The translations under genes and the position numbers were made by a program. From the NCBI RefSeq assembly GCF_025151995.1, contig NZ_CP102290.1, forward strand, positions 310,001 to 374,000: DNA of 64,000 bases, in the 5' to 3' direction. Source of the stretch: Ruminococcus gauvreauii. Its GTDB lineage: Bacteria > Bacillota > Clostridia > Lachnospirales > Lachnospiraceae. This document shows, one piece after another, positions 50,805-60,063 of the stretch; within the stretch, counting starts at the first letter, position 1, and each line of letters begins with the position of its first letter. Under the pieces are notes generated by a model. It searched no databases, was not told the origin of the DNA, and saw only the letters and a list, made by a program, of their open reading frames with translations.

Positions 50805-52169
50805 CTAATTCTTAAAACTGTGAACCGGAGCCGGTATCCTTCCCCCTCTGTTGACAAACGCATCACAGCCAAAGGTATTTACCGGCATGACCGGTGCATA
50901 GCCCAGAAGGCCGCCGAACTCTACCGTCTCTCCGACACCCTTTCCTATCACGGGAATAATGCGCACAGCCGTCGTCTTCTGGTTGATCATACCGATTGCC
51001 ATCTCGTCCGCGATAATGCCGGCGATCGTCGTCGCCTTCGTATCTCCGGGGATTGCGATCATATCAAGACCCACAGAGCAGACACATGTCATTGCTTCCA
51101 GCTTTTCAAGCGTGAGGGCCCCCGCGACCACCGCATCGATCATGCCCTGGTCCTCGCTGACCGGAATGAACGCACCGCTCAATCCTCCCACGTAAGACGA
51201 AGCCATGATGCCGCCTTTCTTCACCTGATCGTTCAGCATCGCAAGCGCCGCAGTTGTTCCGGGAGCACCGGCTGCCTCCAGCCCGATCTCCTGCAGTATC
51301 TCCGCAACACTGTCACCGATCGCCGGTGTCGGTGCCAGAGACAGATCGATAATACCAAACGGAATGCCAAGTCTCTTCGACGCTTCCTGCGCTACCAGCT
51401 GTCCGACACGCGTGATCTTGAATGCAGTCTTCTTGATCGTCTCACAGAGGACCTCAAAATTCTCTCCGCGCACCTGTTCCAGCGCATATTTCACAACACC
51501 CGGTCCGCTGACCCCGACATTGATGATCGCATCAGCCTCCGTCACTCCGTGGAAGGCACCCGCCATGAACGGATTATCGTCCGGCGCGTTGCAGAATACC
51601 ACCAGCTTTGCGCAGCCGAGAGAATCATGTTCCTTACTGCATTCCGCAGTCTGCAGCACAATATCTCCCATCAGGCGCACCGCATCCATGTTGATTCCCG
51701 TTTTGGTAGAGCCAAGGTTGATGGAGCTGCACACACGTTCCGTACATGCCAGAGCCTCCGGGATCGAGCGGATCAAAAGCTCGTCCGCCTTCGTCATTCC
51801 CTTCGAGACCAGCGCTGAATATCCGCCGATAAAGTTGACGCCAACTTCTTTTGCCGCCCGATCAAGTGTTTTTGCCAGGGCTACAAAGTCCTCCGGCTTT
51901 TTGCAGGCCGCGCCGCCCACTAGCGCCATCGGCGTGACAGATATTCTTTTATTGACGATCGGAATCCCATATTCTGCAGAGATATCTTCTCCTGTTTTTA
52001 CAAGTTCCTTCGCCGCTGCAGTGATCTTATCATAGATCCGGCTGCTGACTGCCCCGAGATCATCATCGATGCAGTCCAGAAGACTGATTCCCATTGTGAT
52101 CGTACGGACATCCAGATTCTCCTGCTCAATCATCTTGTTCGTTTCATTTACTTCAAATATATTGATCAT
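50805..52169 (-). CDS. PFL family protein (DUF711/UPF0210)
   Basis: Protein of 454 aa of an uncharacterised family related in fold to pyruvate formate-lyase/ribonucleotide reductase barrels. Seen: VRTITMGISLLDCIDDD, FIGGYSALVSKGMT, NVGVSGPGVVKYAL and AIPGDTKATTIAG. The function is unknown. It follows a small ACT-domain gene by 18 bp, a pairing found in many Firmicutes, which suggests amino-acid sensing. Confidence 0.9.
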   Translation of the reverse strand: MINIFEVNETNKMIEQENLDVRTITMGISLLDCIDDDLGAVSSRIYDKITAAAKELVKTGEDISAEYGIPIVNKRISVTPMALVGGAACKKPEDFVALAKTLDRAAKEVGVNFIGGYSALVSKGMTKADELLIRSIPEALACTERVCSSINLGSTKTGINMDAVRLMGDIVLQTAECSKEHDSLGCAKLVVFCNAPDDNPFMAGAFHGVTEADAIINVGVSGPGVVKYALEQVRGENFEVLCETIKKTAFKITRVGQLVAQEASKRLGIPFGIIDLSLAPTPAIGDSVAEILQEIGLEAAGAPGTTAALAMLNDQVKKGGIMASSYVGGLSGAFIPVSEDQGMIDAVVAGALTLEKLEAMTCVCSVGLDMIAIPGDTKATTIAGIIADEMAIGMINQKTTAVRIIPVIGKGVGETVEFGGLLGYAPVMPVNTFGCDAFVNRGGRIPAPVHSFKN

Positions 52170-52187
52170 TATAACGTCTCCTCATAT

Positions 52188-52460
52188 CTAGATGCGGTGC
52201 ATTTTATTAAAAATATCTTCGTGCTGGCAGCGGATGACAACCCCGATCTCTTCTCCCAGTAATTTCATCTCTTCCGCCAGGTCTCCCGTGCCCTTGCCGC
52301 ACGCCGAAGTGTCGGTCACCATCATCATATTAAAGTATCCGTCCACGATCGTCTGTGAGATATCCAGAATATTGATCTTATGATTCGCCAGATACGTACA
52401 CACCCTTGCTATGATTCCCACGGTATCTTTTCCCACTACAGTAATAATCGTTTTTTCCAT
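52188..52460 (-). CDS. ACT-domain protein (UPF0237)
   Basis: Protein of 90 aa, a single ACT domain: TIITVVGKDTVGIIARV then INILDISQTIVDGYFNMMM. It is the conserved partner of the DUF711 protein; the ligand is unknown. The start at ATG 52460 has GGAGG 5 bases upstream; the longer frame lacks one. Confidence 0.93.
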   Translation of the reverse strand: MEKTIITVVGKDTVGIIARVCTYLANHKINILDISQTIVDGYFNMMMVTDTSACGKGTGDLAEEMKLLGEEIGVVIRCQHEDIFNKMHRI

Positions 52461-52516
52461 CTCATCCTCCTGTACCGCACCGGCTGCGGTTTTTCTTTCT
52501 ATTTTTCTGATATGTA

Positions 52517-53314
52517 TCAAATCTCAGCCATCTTTGAAATATGCTCACGGCTCGCAACCGAAATATCAAAATCACATGCCCTGTAAGGATTATCACCCAT
52601 CGTCACTTCCGAACACACGGTCTCATAGGCAAGCGCCTCATAGTTATTCTCTTTGCTCAAATGACCCAGAAGTATTTTCTTCAGATTGTCATGCAGCAGC
52701 CTGCACAGCAGCCTGCCGGCGGATTCATTCGACAGATGCCCTCTGTTTCCCAGGATCCTGCGTTTCAGATAATACGGGTATTTTCCCACCTGCAGCATAT
52801 TGACATCATGATTCGCTTCCAGAAGCAATGCATCCAGATTCTGAAGATTCGATATGATATAATCCGAATACTCTCCCATATCCGTTGCAATCCCGATCGT
52901 CTGCTCCCCATGTTCCAGCCTGTACCCAACCGGCTGCGCGGCATCGTGAGATATGGAAAACGGATGGACCATCATATCTTTGATCCGGTACGGCTCATCC
53001 GCACGGATCTCATGAAAGATCCCTTCCGGCAGTTTGCCGAGCGTGCTCATCTGTTCCATGGCATCGATTGTCCCGGCTGTTGCATAGATTGGAATCCGAT
53101 ACCTTCTCGCGATAACTCCCAGTCCCTTGATGTGATCGGAATGTTCGTGCGTGATCAGGATGCCGTCAATATCGGAAGTCGTCCGGTCAATCTCATTCAG
53201 CCCAAACTCTATCCTCTTTCCGCTGATCCCCACGTCCACAAGCAGGCTGGTATTTTCGCTCCCTGCAAAAATACAGTTGCCGCTGCTTCCGCTGGCTATA
53301 CTACATAATTTCAT
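52517..53314 (-). CDS. walJ: MBL-fold hydrolase of the WalJ/YycJ family
   Basis: Protein of 265 aa with metallo-beta-lactamase fold: THEHSDHIKGLG zinc motif, HDAAQPVGYRLEH, GIATDMGEYSD and LEANHDVNML. In Bacillus it is linked to the WalRK system and is a 5'-exonuclease-like protein; here it is not near walRK. The start at 53314 overlaps the coaE stop by 4 bases (ATGA). Confidence 0.9.
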   Translation of the reverse strand: MKLCSIASGSSGNCIFAGSENTSLLVDVGISGKRIEFGLNEIDRTTSDIDGILITHEHSDHIKGLGVIARRYRIPIYATAGTIDAMEQMSTLGKLPEGIFHEIRADEPYRIKDMMVHPFSISHDAAQPVGYRLEHGEQTIGIATDMGEYSDYIISNLQNLDALLLEANHDVNMLQVGKYPYYLKRRILGNRGHLSNESAGRLLCRLLHDNLKKILLGHLSKENNYEALAYETVCSEVTMGDNPYRACDFDISVASREHISKMAEI

Positions 53315-53910
53315 GGTGTCCTCCACTGTTTCATCCTGGCTTCTATCTGCCTGACTGTGTTCTCAAATGTTCCGCTGTTGTCAATCGTAACACCGCAGCG
53401 TTTTTTGAATTCCTCTTCATCCAGCTGATTCGCGATCATCTGAGTGATCTTTTCATCGCTGTAATTCCGGCTTTTCTTCAGTCTTTCCCGCCGCACGCTC
53501 TGATGGGCATAAATATACCACACTTCGTCGCAGATTTCATCATAATGTTCTTCCAGAAGCAGGGCAGCCTCCAGAAAAAAGAACATTTTTCCCTGTTCTG
53601 CTGCCGCTTCCATCTGCTTCATTATATACTTGCGGACAGCCGGATGAATGATACAGTTCAGCGCCTCCAGCTGCGCATGATCCCGGTATACGATCTGCGC
53701 GATCCGTGAGCGGTCCAGTTCACCGTCCTCATCCAGCACCCGGTCACCAAAAAGCTGGCGTACCCTCTGGTAACACGGCTGCCCTGTTTTCATCAGCAGA
53801 TGCCCCGCGTGGTCCGCCAGCAGGACAGCCGCATCATAGTTTCCGGCAATGTATTTCATCACTTCGCTTTTTCCAGAACCGACTCCGCCGGTAACTCCGA
53901 TGATCTTCAT
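53311..53910 (-). CDS. coaE: Dephospho-CoA kinase
   Basis: Protein of 199 aa for the last CoA synthesis step. Seen: GVTGGVGSGKSEVMKYI P-loop, LLADHAGHLL and the CoA-domain IHPAVRKYI. The start at ATG 53910 lies 5 bases beyond the polA stop; the longer frame to 54030 lies wholly inside polA. CoA supply fits an acetyl-CoA-based metabolism, but the gene is housekeeping. Confidence 0.95.
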   Translation of the reverse strand: MKIIGVTGGVGSGKSEVMKYIAGNYDAAVLLADHAGHLLMKTGQPCYQRVRQLFGDRVLDEDGELDRSRIAQIVYRDHAQLEALNCIIHPAVRKYIMKQMEAAAEQGKMFFFLEAALLLEEHYDEICDEVWYIYAHQSVRRERLKKSRNYSDEKITQMIANQLDEEEFKKRCGVTIDNSGTFENTVRQIEARMKQWRTP

Positions 53911-53914
53911 GTGT

Positions 53915-56548
53915 CTATTTTGCCTCATACCAGTTCTCTCCCTGGTGCATATCCACTTCCAGCGGGACCGCAAGATCAGCCGCCCCCTGCATTTCTGTAC
54001 GCAGAATCTCCGAAACCTCGCCGAGTTCATCCCTGTACGCTTCGATCAGCAGTTCATCGTGCACCTGAAGAATCAGGCGCGAGCGCAGACTGCGTTCTTT
54101 CAGCCGTTCATTGACACGGATCATTGCAATTTTAATGATATCCGCTGCCGTTCCCTGGATCGGAGAATTCATCGCAACCCGCTCGCCAAAGGAACGCTGC
54201 ATGAAATTGCTGGAAGACAGTTCCGGGATCGGACGCCTTCTGCCGAACAGCGTCTGTGCATATCCCTTCTTTTTCGCATCAGCAACCAGACCATCCAGAT
54301 ACTGTTTGATCTTCGGATATGTTTCAAAATATTTTTCGATATAATCCGCCGCCTCTTTTCTTGTGATGCTTAAGTCCTGACTGAGTCCGAAGGAACTGAT
54401 GCCGTAGACGATTCCGAAGTTAACCGCTTTTGCATTTCTTCGCTGCAGGTCTGTCACCTCTGAGAACGGTGTATGGAACACCTGTGACGCGGTAATCCTG
54501 TGAATATCCTTCGCCTCACGGTATGCCTCAATCAGTGTTTCATCGCCGGAACAGTGTGCCAGCACGCGCAGTTCGATCTGAGAGTAATCCGCATCCAGGA
54601 ACACACAGTCCTCCTTTGGAACAAAAACCTTGCGGATCAGCCTTCCGAGTTCCATCCGTATCGGAATATTCTGCAGATTAGGTTCCGTGCTGCTGATTCT
54701 TCCCGTAGCCGTAATCGTCTGATTAAAGTTCGAATGAATCCTGCCGTCCTCGCCGATATATCCTGCAAGTCCGTCCGCGTAGGTAGATTTCAATTTCGTC
54801 AGCTGACGGTATTCAAGAATATCCGTCACGATCTCGTGATCAGGTGCCAGCTTATCAAGGACGTCCGCAGCCGTGGAATACCCCGTTTTGGTTTTTTTCG
54901 CACCCGGGAGTTTCAGCTTTTCAAACAGGATCACGCCCAGCTGTTTGGGAGAGTTGATATTGAATTTCTCCCCTGCCTTTTGATAAATGAGCTCTTCCAG
55001 CTCCAGGATTCTCACCTGCAGCTGATCCCCATACACTTTCAGTTCGTCCTTTGCCGCACGGATCCCTTCTTTTTCCATATCATGCAGTACAAAGACAAGG
55101 GGCAGCTCGATCTCCCGGTACAGTTCCAGCATCCCCTTTTCTTCCAGCAGCTTTTCAAGCGGCTGTTTAGCCGCAAATGCGGTGTAGCTCATATAGCACG
55201 CAAAACGCGTCACGGCTTCCGGCTTCTGAACCAGCGCATCCCGCAGTGAAAGCCTTGCCAGCAAATCCTCTTTTGAAGGAAGCATCAGGCCGAGAATTTC
55301 TTTCGCGATATCATCATACGTGTAGGCGGATTTCAGAGGGTTATTCAGATAGGCGGCAACCCCGATGTCAAATACACTCTGTTTGTTCTTCGGCTCTGCA
55401 ACAACAAGCGCCTGCTTGATATCCAGCATCGCCGTTACGCTTCCGCAGTCAAGCAGCATTCCGATCTTGTCTTTCAGATAATCCTCCGTGATAAACCCCT
55501 GTACCGGCAGAAAACAAATATCATCCGCCGATCCGGTCAGTGCGGCGCCCAGCAAATCACCATCCTGTATCAAAAGATACATTCCGATATCAGCGGATTC
55601 AGAAAATTTTGAAAACACCGATTCCGCTTCCGTCAGCTCGGAAACTGTTCGAAACGACTCCTCTACATCAGGAACCGGAGATTCGCAGGAAAAACGTGAC
55701 AACAGATTTTTAAACTCCAGTTCTTTGAAATACTGATATGCTTCCGGCGTAAACAGATCTTTTAATCTCGCAGATTCCGGTTCAAATGCGACCGGACTGT
55801 CCGTGTTGATCGTGGCAAGGTCCTTGCTCAGCACTGCAAGGTCATAGTGATCCCTCAGCGATTCCCTTGCCTTGTTCGGTTTTACCTCTTCCAGATGCTC
55901 GTGGGCATTCTCAATGCTTCCATATTCTGCAATCAGCTTCGTGGCAGTCTTTTCACCGACTCCCGGAATGCCGGGAATATTGTCGGAGCTGTCTCCCATC
56001 AGCCCTTTGAGATCAATGATCTGAGCAGGTGTCACCTGGTATCTCTCCAGCACATCTGCCGCCAGATAATCTTCAGTGATCGTTTTGCCTCCTTTCGTCT
56101 TGGGAATGCGGATCTTGATTCTTTCCGTTGCAAGCTGCAGCAGGTCACGGTCCCCTGATACGATGGTCACCTCCATGCCCTGTGCTTCGCTTTTCTTCGC
56201 CACAGTTCCCAGCAGGTCATCCGCCTCGTACCCTTCCATGGAAAGCAGGCAGACTCCCATCGCCCCCAGTACCTCTTTCAGCAGCGGAACCTGTTCCCTG
56301 AGTTCCTGAGGCATCGGTTTTCTGGTGCCCTTGTATGCCTCATACTTCTCATGCCGAAAGGTAGGCGCATGCACATCAAAAGCAACCGACAGATACTGCG
56401 GCTGCTCTTCCTCCAAAGTCTTAAACAGAATATTCAAAAAACCGTACACCGCATTCGTGTGTTTCCCATCCGCATTTGTCAGATCCGGTATGCCGTAAAA
56501 TGCGCGGTTGATAATGCTATGTCCGTCAACTAAAACTATTTTCTCCAT
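53915..56548 (-). CDS. polA: DNA polymerase I
   Basis: Protein of 877 aa. Order: 5'-3' exonuclease (1-290); a degenerate 3'-5' exonuclease-like domain (300-470), in which the D-x-E of the first exo motif is not present; and a polymerase domain (480-877) with motif A DYSQIELRVLAH, motif B RRNAKAVNFGIVYG and motif C QVHDELLIEA. Proofreading is therefore probably absent, as in Bacillus. It is followed by coaE. Confidence 0.98.
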   Translation of the reverse strand: MEKIVLVDGHSIINRAFYGIPDLTNADGKHTNAVYGFLNILFKTLEEEQPQYLSVAFDVHAPTFRHEKYEAYKGTRKPMPQELREQVPLLKEVLGAMGVCLLSMEGYEADDLLGTVAKKSEAQGMEVTIVSGDRDLLQLATERIKIRIPKTKGGKTITEDYLAADVLERYQVTPAQIIDLKGLMGDSSDNIPGIPGVGEKTATKLIAEYGSIENAHEHLEEVKPNKARESLRDHYDLAVLSKDLATINTDSPVAFEPESARLKDLFTPEAYQYFKELEFKNLLSRFSCESPVPDVEESFRTVSELTEAESVFSKFSESADIGMYLLIQDGDLLGAALTGSADDICFLPVQGFITEDYLKDKIGMLLDCGSVTAMLDIKQALVVAEPKNKQSVFDIGVAAYLNNPLKSAYTYDDIAKEILGLMLPSKEDLLARLSLRDALVQKPEAVTRFACYMSYTAFAAKQPLEKLLEEKGMLELYREIELPLVFVLHDMEKEGIRAAKDELKVYGDQLQVRILELEELIYQKAGEKFNINSPKQLGVILFEKLKLPGAKKTKTGYSTAADVLDKLAPDHEIVTDILEYRQLTKLKSTYADGLAGYIGEDGRIHSNFNQTITATGRISSTEPNLQNIPIRMELGRLIRKVFVPKEDCVFLDADYSQIELRVLAHCSGDETLIEAYREAKDIHRITASQVFHTPFSEVTDLQRRNAKAVNFGIVYGISSFGLSQDLSITRKEAADYIEKYFETYPKIKQYLDGLVADAKKKGYAQTLFGRRRPIPELSSSNFMQRSFGERVAMNSPIQGTAADIIKIAMIRVNERLKERSLRSRLILQVHDELLIEAYRDELGEVSEILRTEMQGAADLAVPLEVDMHQGENWYEAK

Positions 56549-56560
56549 TTATTCTCCTCT

Positions 56561-56893
56561 TCACAGATATCCCATGATAATACAGGCTCCGGTAACCGCA
56601 AGTCCCAGCATCAGGCAGCCCGCGATAAACACAAACGTGCGCAGATGCTGACGCCGGCGCATCCTCGTCAGTTTATCGTGTATGTCTTCCTCGAGCAGCT
56701 GGCTGATATTATAGGATTCCTCCTGATCTTCATCCAGATACTTCTGAGCCATATCCACAATATAGTAAATTTCCAGATCTTCGTAACACGCCTGGCAGTT
56801 TCTGATATGGTAGACGAATTCCTCCAGATCATTGTCTGATATGGTCCCGTTTAAATAATGGTCGATGCAGGCCTGTGCCTTCTGACAGTTCAT
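56561..56893 (-). CDS. Zinc-finger (zf-HC2) anti-sigma-like membrane protein
   Basis: Protein of 110 aa: N-terminal HxxxCxxC zinc motif (YHIRNCQACYEDL), a charged linker, and one C-terminal transmembrane helix (about 85-108). This is the layout of ZAS anti-sigma factors, but no sigma factor gene is beside it. Flanked by mgtE and polA. Its partner is unknown. Confidence 0.82.
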   Translation of the reverse strand: MNCQKAQACIDHYLNGTISDNDLEEFVYHIRNCQACYEDLEIYYIVDMAQKYLDEDQEESYNISQLLEEDIHDKLTRMRRRQHLRTFVFIAGCLMLGLAVTGACIIMGYL

Positions 56894-56929
56894 ATAATTC
56901 CTCCAGTATCATATCCAGGATTCCGGCCA

Positions 56930-58261
56930 TCATGTCAGCGCCAGAAAGTGCGTGGCAATCCCAAAATATATTAAAATCGAACACGTGTCCAAAATTGTCG
57001 TGATCAGCGGCGTCGCCATCAAAGCCGGGTCCAATTTCAGGCTTTTTGCGACGATCGGAAGCATGCCTCCCACCAGTTTTCCAAGAATGACAATCCCCAC
57101 CATAGACAGCGCTACGATCAGAGAAATCGTCATATCGTGATACGTCAGCTGAATCCTGATACCGTTGACAATCGCCAGCACAACGCTGACGATCAGCGCA
57201 ATCCTCAGTTCCTTCCAGATGATGCGGAAGAAATCTCCGATATGGATCTCATCCAGCGCAAGTCCGCGGATCACAAGAGTCGATGTCTGGGATCCGCAGT
57301 TTCCCCCGATTCCCATCAGCATCGGGATAAATGATACCAGAAGGGGGATTGCCTGAAAGGCCGCCTCATAGTGCCTCAGAACAGATCCGGACAGGGTTGC
57401 AGAGAGCATGAGGACCAGGAGCCACCCGATACGGTTTTTGGCATGTATGGGAACAGAAGTCTTAAAATAAGAATCTTCATTAGGGCTCATAGCCGCCAGT
57501 TTCGAGAAGTCTTCCGTTGTCTCTTCTTCCAGAACATCAATCGCATCATCGAAGGTTACAATTCCGACGAGACGCCCCTCATCATCCACGACAGGCATTG
57601 CCATGAAATCATATTTACTCATCTGTTTTGCAACATCTTCTTTATCATCATGGGTGTTCACGGTGATGACATTTGTTTCCATGATATCTTCAACCAGCTC
57701 ATCATCTTCAGCGAGGAGCAGGTCCTTGACTGTGACCATCCCGATCAGTTTCCGGTATTCCGTCACATAACACGTGTAGATCGTCTCTTTATCCGTGCCC
57801 ACGCGCCGGATTCTGGAAATGGCATCAGCGACTGTCAGATAGCGGGAAAGCTTGACATACTCGATTGTCATGATGCTTCCGGCACTGTCTTTCGGATAGT
57901 TCAGAATCTGATTGATCGCATCGCGTGTTTCCCTGTCGGTACTGCGCAGAATACGGTTGATCACGTTTGCAGGCATTTCCTCAATCATATCGACAGCATC
58001 GTCAACAAAAGTCTGTTCCAGTACCTCACGAAGCTCACGATCCGTGAATCCGTTGATCAGGCCTTCCTGCATATCACTTTCCATGAACGCAAAAGTATCT
58101 GCCGCCAGTTCCTTCGGCAGCAGCCGGTACACGAGGAGACGCTCTTTCTCATCCATATCCTCCAGAAGAATCGCCAGATCGGCAGGATTAATCTTCTGAA
58201 GCTCTTCCCTTAATTCCGCCAGCTTTTTATCTTCCAGAAGCTGTGTAATTCTCTCTTTCAC
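56930..58261 (-). CDS. mgtE: Magnesium transporter MgtE
   Basis: Protein of 443 aa. Order: MgtE N-domain (1-125), two CBS domains (about 130-250) with the acidic Mg2+-sensing patches, and five transmembrane segments (about 280-443) with GIGGNCGSQTSTLVIRGLA, the selectivity region. The GTG start at 58261 has GGAG 7 bases upstream; the in-frame TTG at 58282 is less likely. The leader is too short for an M-box riboswitch and I see none. Confidence 0.95.
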   Translation of the reverse strand: MKERITQLLEDKKLAELREELQKINPADLAILLEDMDEKERLLVYRLLPKELAADTFAFMESDMQEGLINGFTDRELREVLEQTFVDDAVDMIEEMPANVINRILRSTDRETRDAINQILNYPKDSAGSIMTIEYVKLSRYLTVADAISRIRRVGTDKETIYTCYVTEYRKLIGMVTVKDLLLAEDDELVEDIMETNVITVNTHDDKEDVAKQMSKYDFMAMPVVDDEGRLVGIVTFDDAIDVLEEETTEDFSKLAAMSPNEDSYFKTSVPIHAKNRIGWLLVLMLSATLSGSVLRHYEAAFQAIPLLVSFIPMLMGIGGNCGSQTSTLVIRGLALDEIHIGDFFRIIWKELRIALIVSVVLAIVNGIRIQLTYHDMTISLIVALSMVGIVILGKLVGGMLPIVAKSLKLDPALMATPLITTILDTCSILIYFGIATHFLALT

Positions 58262-58351
58262 TGTGCCTCTCCCTTCATTCAAGTTCCCTGCAGACGATTT
58301 ACCCGGTTTGCCGGATAAAAGTCAATTTTACCTTACCCTCTGATTATTCGT

Positions 58352-58380
58352 TTGTCAACCCGAATTTACAATGTTATAAT
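58352..58380 (+). promoter_or_regulatory. Promoter of degV, overlapping a possible mgtE promoter
   Basis: TTGTCA, 17 bp, TATAAT on the plus strand. On the minus strand TTGACA (58354-58359) shares most of these -35 bases and faces mgtE, with TAAGGT 17 bp on. Confidence 0.8.
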
Positions 58381-58411
58381 CGAAACAGAATAGGAGGAAA
58401 GAAAATTCATT

Positions 58412-59269
58412 ATGGAAACTCGAAAAATAATCTTAAGCGCAGACAGTACCTGTGATTTAGGCCAGGAGCTCAAAGACCGCTATGACGTGCACTACTATCC
58501 GTTTCATGTTATCCTGAGAGGACAAGATTACCAGGATAACGTCACGATTACAACAGAAGATATTTATCAGGCCTATTACGAAGACAAAACACTTCCAAAG
58601 ACAGCTGCCATCAACGTCAGCGAATACATTGATTATTTTCGCCCGTGGACTGACGCCGGATACGAAGTGATTCACCTGAATCTTGGCGGCGCTCTCTCGA
58701 GTGCTCATCAGAACTGTATGCTGGCCGCCGAAGAACTCCCCGGTGTCTATCCGATTGACAGCTATAATCTTTCTACGGGAATTGCACTCCTTGTCATCGC
58801 TGCCGGTGATATGATCCGCCGGGGCCTTGCGGCGGCAGATATTGTCAGGCGTCTCAAGGAACTCCGCAGTCACTGCCATGCCAGTTTTATTCTGGATACC
58901 CTTGATTTCATGCACGCCGGAGGCCGCTGCTCCTCCGTGGTTGCGCTCGGTGCAAGTCTTCTGAATCTGAAGCCCTGTATCGAAGTAGACAACTCGGACG
59001 GGAGCATGAAAGTCGGACGCAAATACCGTGGAAGTCTGCAGAAAGTTTTAACCCGCTACACACAGGATGAGCTGAAACGGTATCACAATATACGGACTGA
59101 CCACATTTTTATCACACATTCCGGCATCGACAGCCTGTGCATCGAGGCCGTAAAGAGAACCATACAGGAGACCATGAAATTCACTGAAATTCATGTGACA
59201 AAAGCAAGCTGTACTATTTCATGCCATTGCGGCCCAAATACGCTCGGCATTCTGTTCATGACTGATTAA
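58412..59269 (+). CDS. DegV family fatty-acid-binding protein
   Basis: Protein of 285 aa. Family members (FakB) bind fatty acids for the kinase FakA. Seen: LSADSTCDLGQELKDR at the N-terminus and FILDTLDFMHAGGRCSS. FakA is not in the window. The ribosome-binding site AGGAGG is 14 bases upstream, further than usual, with no nearer in-frame start. Confidence 0.9.
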   Translation: METRKIILSADSTCDLGQELKDRYDVHYYPFHVILRGQDYQDNVTITTEDIYQAYYEDKTLPKTAAINVSEYIDYFRPWTDAGYEVIHLNLGGALSSAHQNCMLAAEELPGVYPIDSYNLSTGIALLVIAAGDMIRRGLAAADIVRRLKELRSHCHASFILDTLDFMHAGGRCSSVVALGASLLNLKPCIEVDNSDGSMKVGRKYRGSLQKVLTRYTQDELKRYHNIRTDHIFITHSGIDSLCIEAVKRTIQETMKFTEIHVTKASCTISCHCGPNTLGILFMTD

Positions 59270-59281
59270 TTAAAACTGAAA

Positions 59282-59342
59282 AATATCCCACCCCTTAAGC
59301 GGTGTCCTCAATGTAAGGTCCGCCTTACGGGAGTGGGATATT
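59282..59342. terminator. 61-nt nested hairpin between degV and XRE genes
   Basis: Outer arms AATATCCCAC / GTGGGATATT enclose GTAAGG / CCTTAC and a CCGC-type imperfect stem. It lies between convergent genes and probably ends both transcripts. Confidence 0.72.
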
Positions 59343-59353
59343 GCACTCAGGCC

Positions 59354-59686
59354 TCATTGTCGTTTATCGTACAATTTTGAAATCGCTTCCATTATCTCAA
59401 GCAGCAGATACTGCTTTTCCTCCGGACATGCACGGTACATTTCCAGTATTTTTTCCGGCACTTCCGTCTCAGCTTCTTTCCCCTGCAGTAAATAGTCAAT
59501 ACTGATTCCCAGAATATCGCAGACATTGATGATGTTTTCTATAGACAGCCCTGCGATTCCCCTTTCAACTTCACTGTAATGCTTGATCGAGATGTTCAGA
59601 CGGTCTGCCATCTGCTCCTGTGTCAAACGATGGTTCCGACGTTTTTCTTTCAGCCGCAGTCCCATTTCCACTTTATAGTTTTGCAT
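59354..59686 (-). CDS. XRE-family helix-turn-helix regulator
   Basis: Protein of 110 aa: N-terminal HTH_3 domain (7-65, LTQEQMADRLNISIKHYSEV) and a helical C-terminal part. The target is unknown; the divergent 61-aa Cys-rich gene 137 bp away is a candidate. No toxin-like partner is seen. Confidence 0.9.
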   Translation of the reverse strand: MQNYKVEMGLRLKEKRRNHRLTQEQMADRLNISIKHYSEVERGIAGLSIENIINVCDILGISIDYLLQGKEAETEVPEKILEMYRACPEEKQYLLLEIMEAISKLYDKRQ

Positions 59687-59752
59687 ATCTCACCATCCTT
59701 ATATTCGATATTTTACCCTATACGATAGCTTCCATACACAAGGTGTTAGGTG

Positions 59753-59781
59753 TTGCTTTTATAAACCTGATATGTTATATT
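59753..59781 (+). promoter_or_regulatory. Promoter of the 61-aa Cys-rich protein gene
   Basis: TTGCTT, 17 bp, TATATT on the plus strand. The XRE promoter in the other direction is not clear. Confidence 0.7.
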
Positions 59782-59823
59782 TTAACTACTCGTAATCCAA
59801 TACTTATCGAAAAGGAGCTTGAC

Positions 59824-60009
59824 ATGGTTACTAACAGAGAAATCTACGACGCAAACCTCTGCCGGGAATGCCTGAACAAAAAATACTCTCTGAAATTAAA
59901 GAAGAAAGACTGCCTGTATTTTTATTATTCTCAACAGTGTTCAGGCTGTGGTGAACTTCACCATATCGTAGCGAAAGTACGCTTCAGCAAACGCTGGAAG
60001 TTATTTTAA
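59824..60009 (+). CDS. Small Cys-rich (zinc-ribbon-like) protein
   Basis: Protein of 61 aa, basic, with Cys13-x2-Cys16, Cys30 and Cys39-x2-Cys42, a likely zinc ribbon or knuckle, and HH at 46-47. AAGGAG lies 6-7 bases upstream of the ATG and a good promoter and terminator frame it, so it is a real gene. Not recognised as a named family. Confidence 0.75.
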   Translation: MVTNREIYDANLCRECLNKKYSLKLKKKDCLYFYYSQQCSGCGELHHIVAKVRFSKRWKLF

Positions 60010-60051
60010 AAAACAGGAACGAATCACGGTTATGATTCGTTCCTGTTTTTT
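60010..60051. terminator. Bidirectional terminator
   Basis: AAAACAGGAACGAATCA / TGATTCGTTCCTGTTTT perfect arms with T-runs on both strands, between the Cys-rich gene and the antiporter. Confidence 0.95.
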
Positions 60052-60063
60052 GTGAGGTCTGTG

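Noticed and set aside
50802..51818. 338-codon plus-strand frame over the DUF711 gene
   Set aside because: Antisense shadow; biased to Arg and His, no start signal.
57371..58213. 280-codon plus-strand frame over mgtE
   Set aside because: Antisense shadow of mgtE.
58262..58411. Possible M-box Mg2+ riboswitch for mgtE
   Set aside because: The leader is too short and no matching stems were found.
59354..60009. Toxin-antitoxin pair (XRE plus small protein)
   Set aside because: The genes are divergent and the small protein has a zinc-ribbon pattern, not a toxin-like one.
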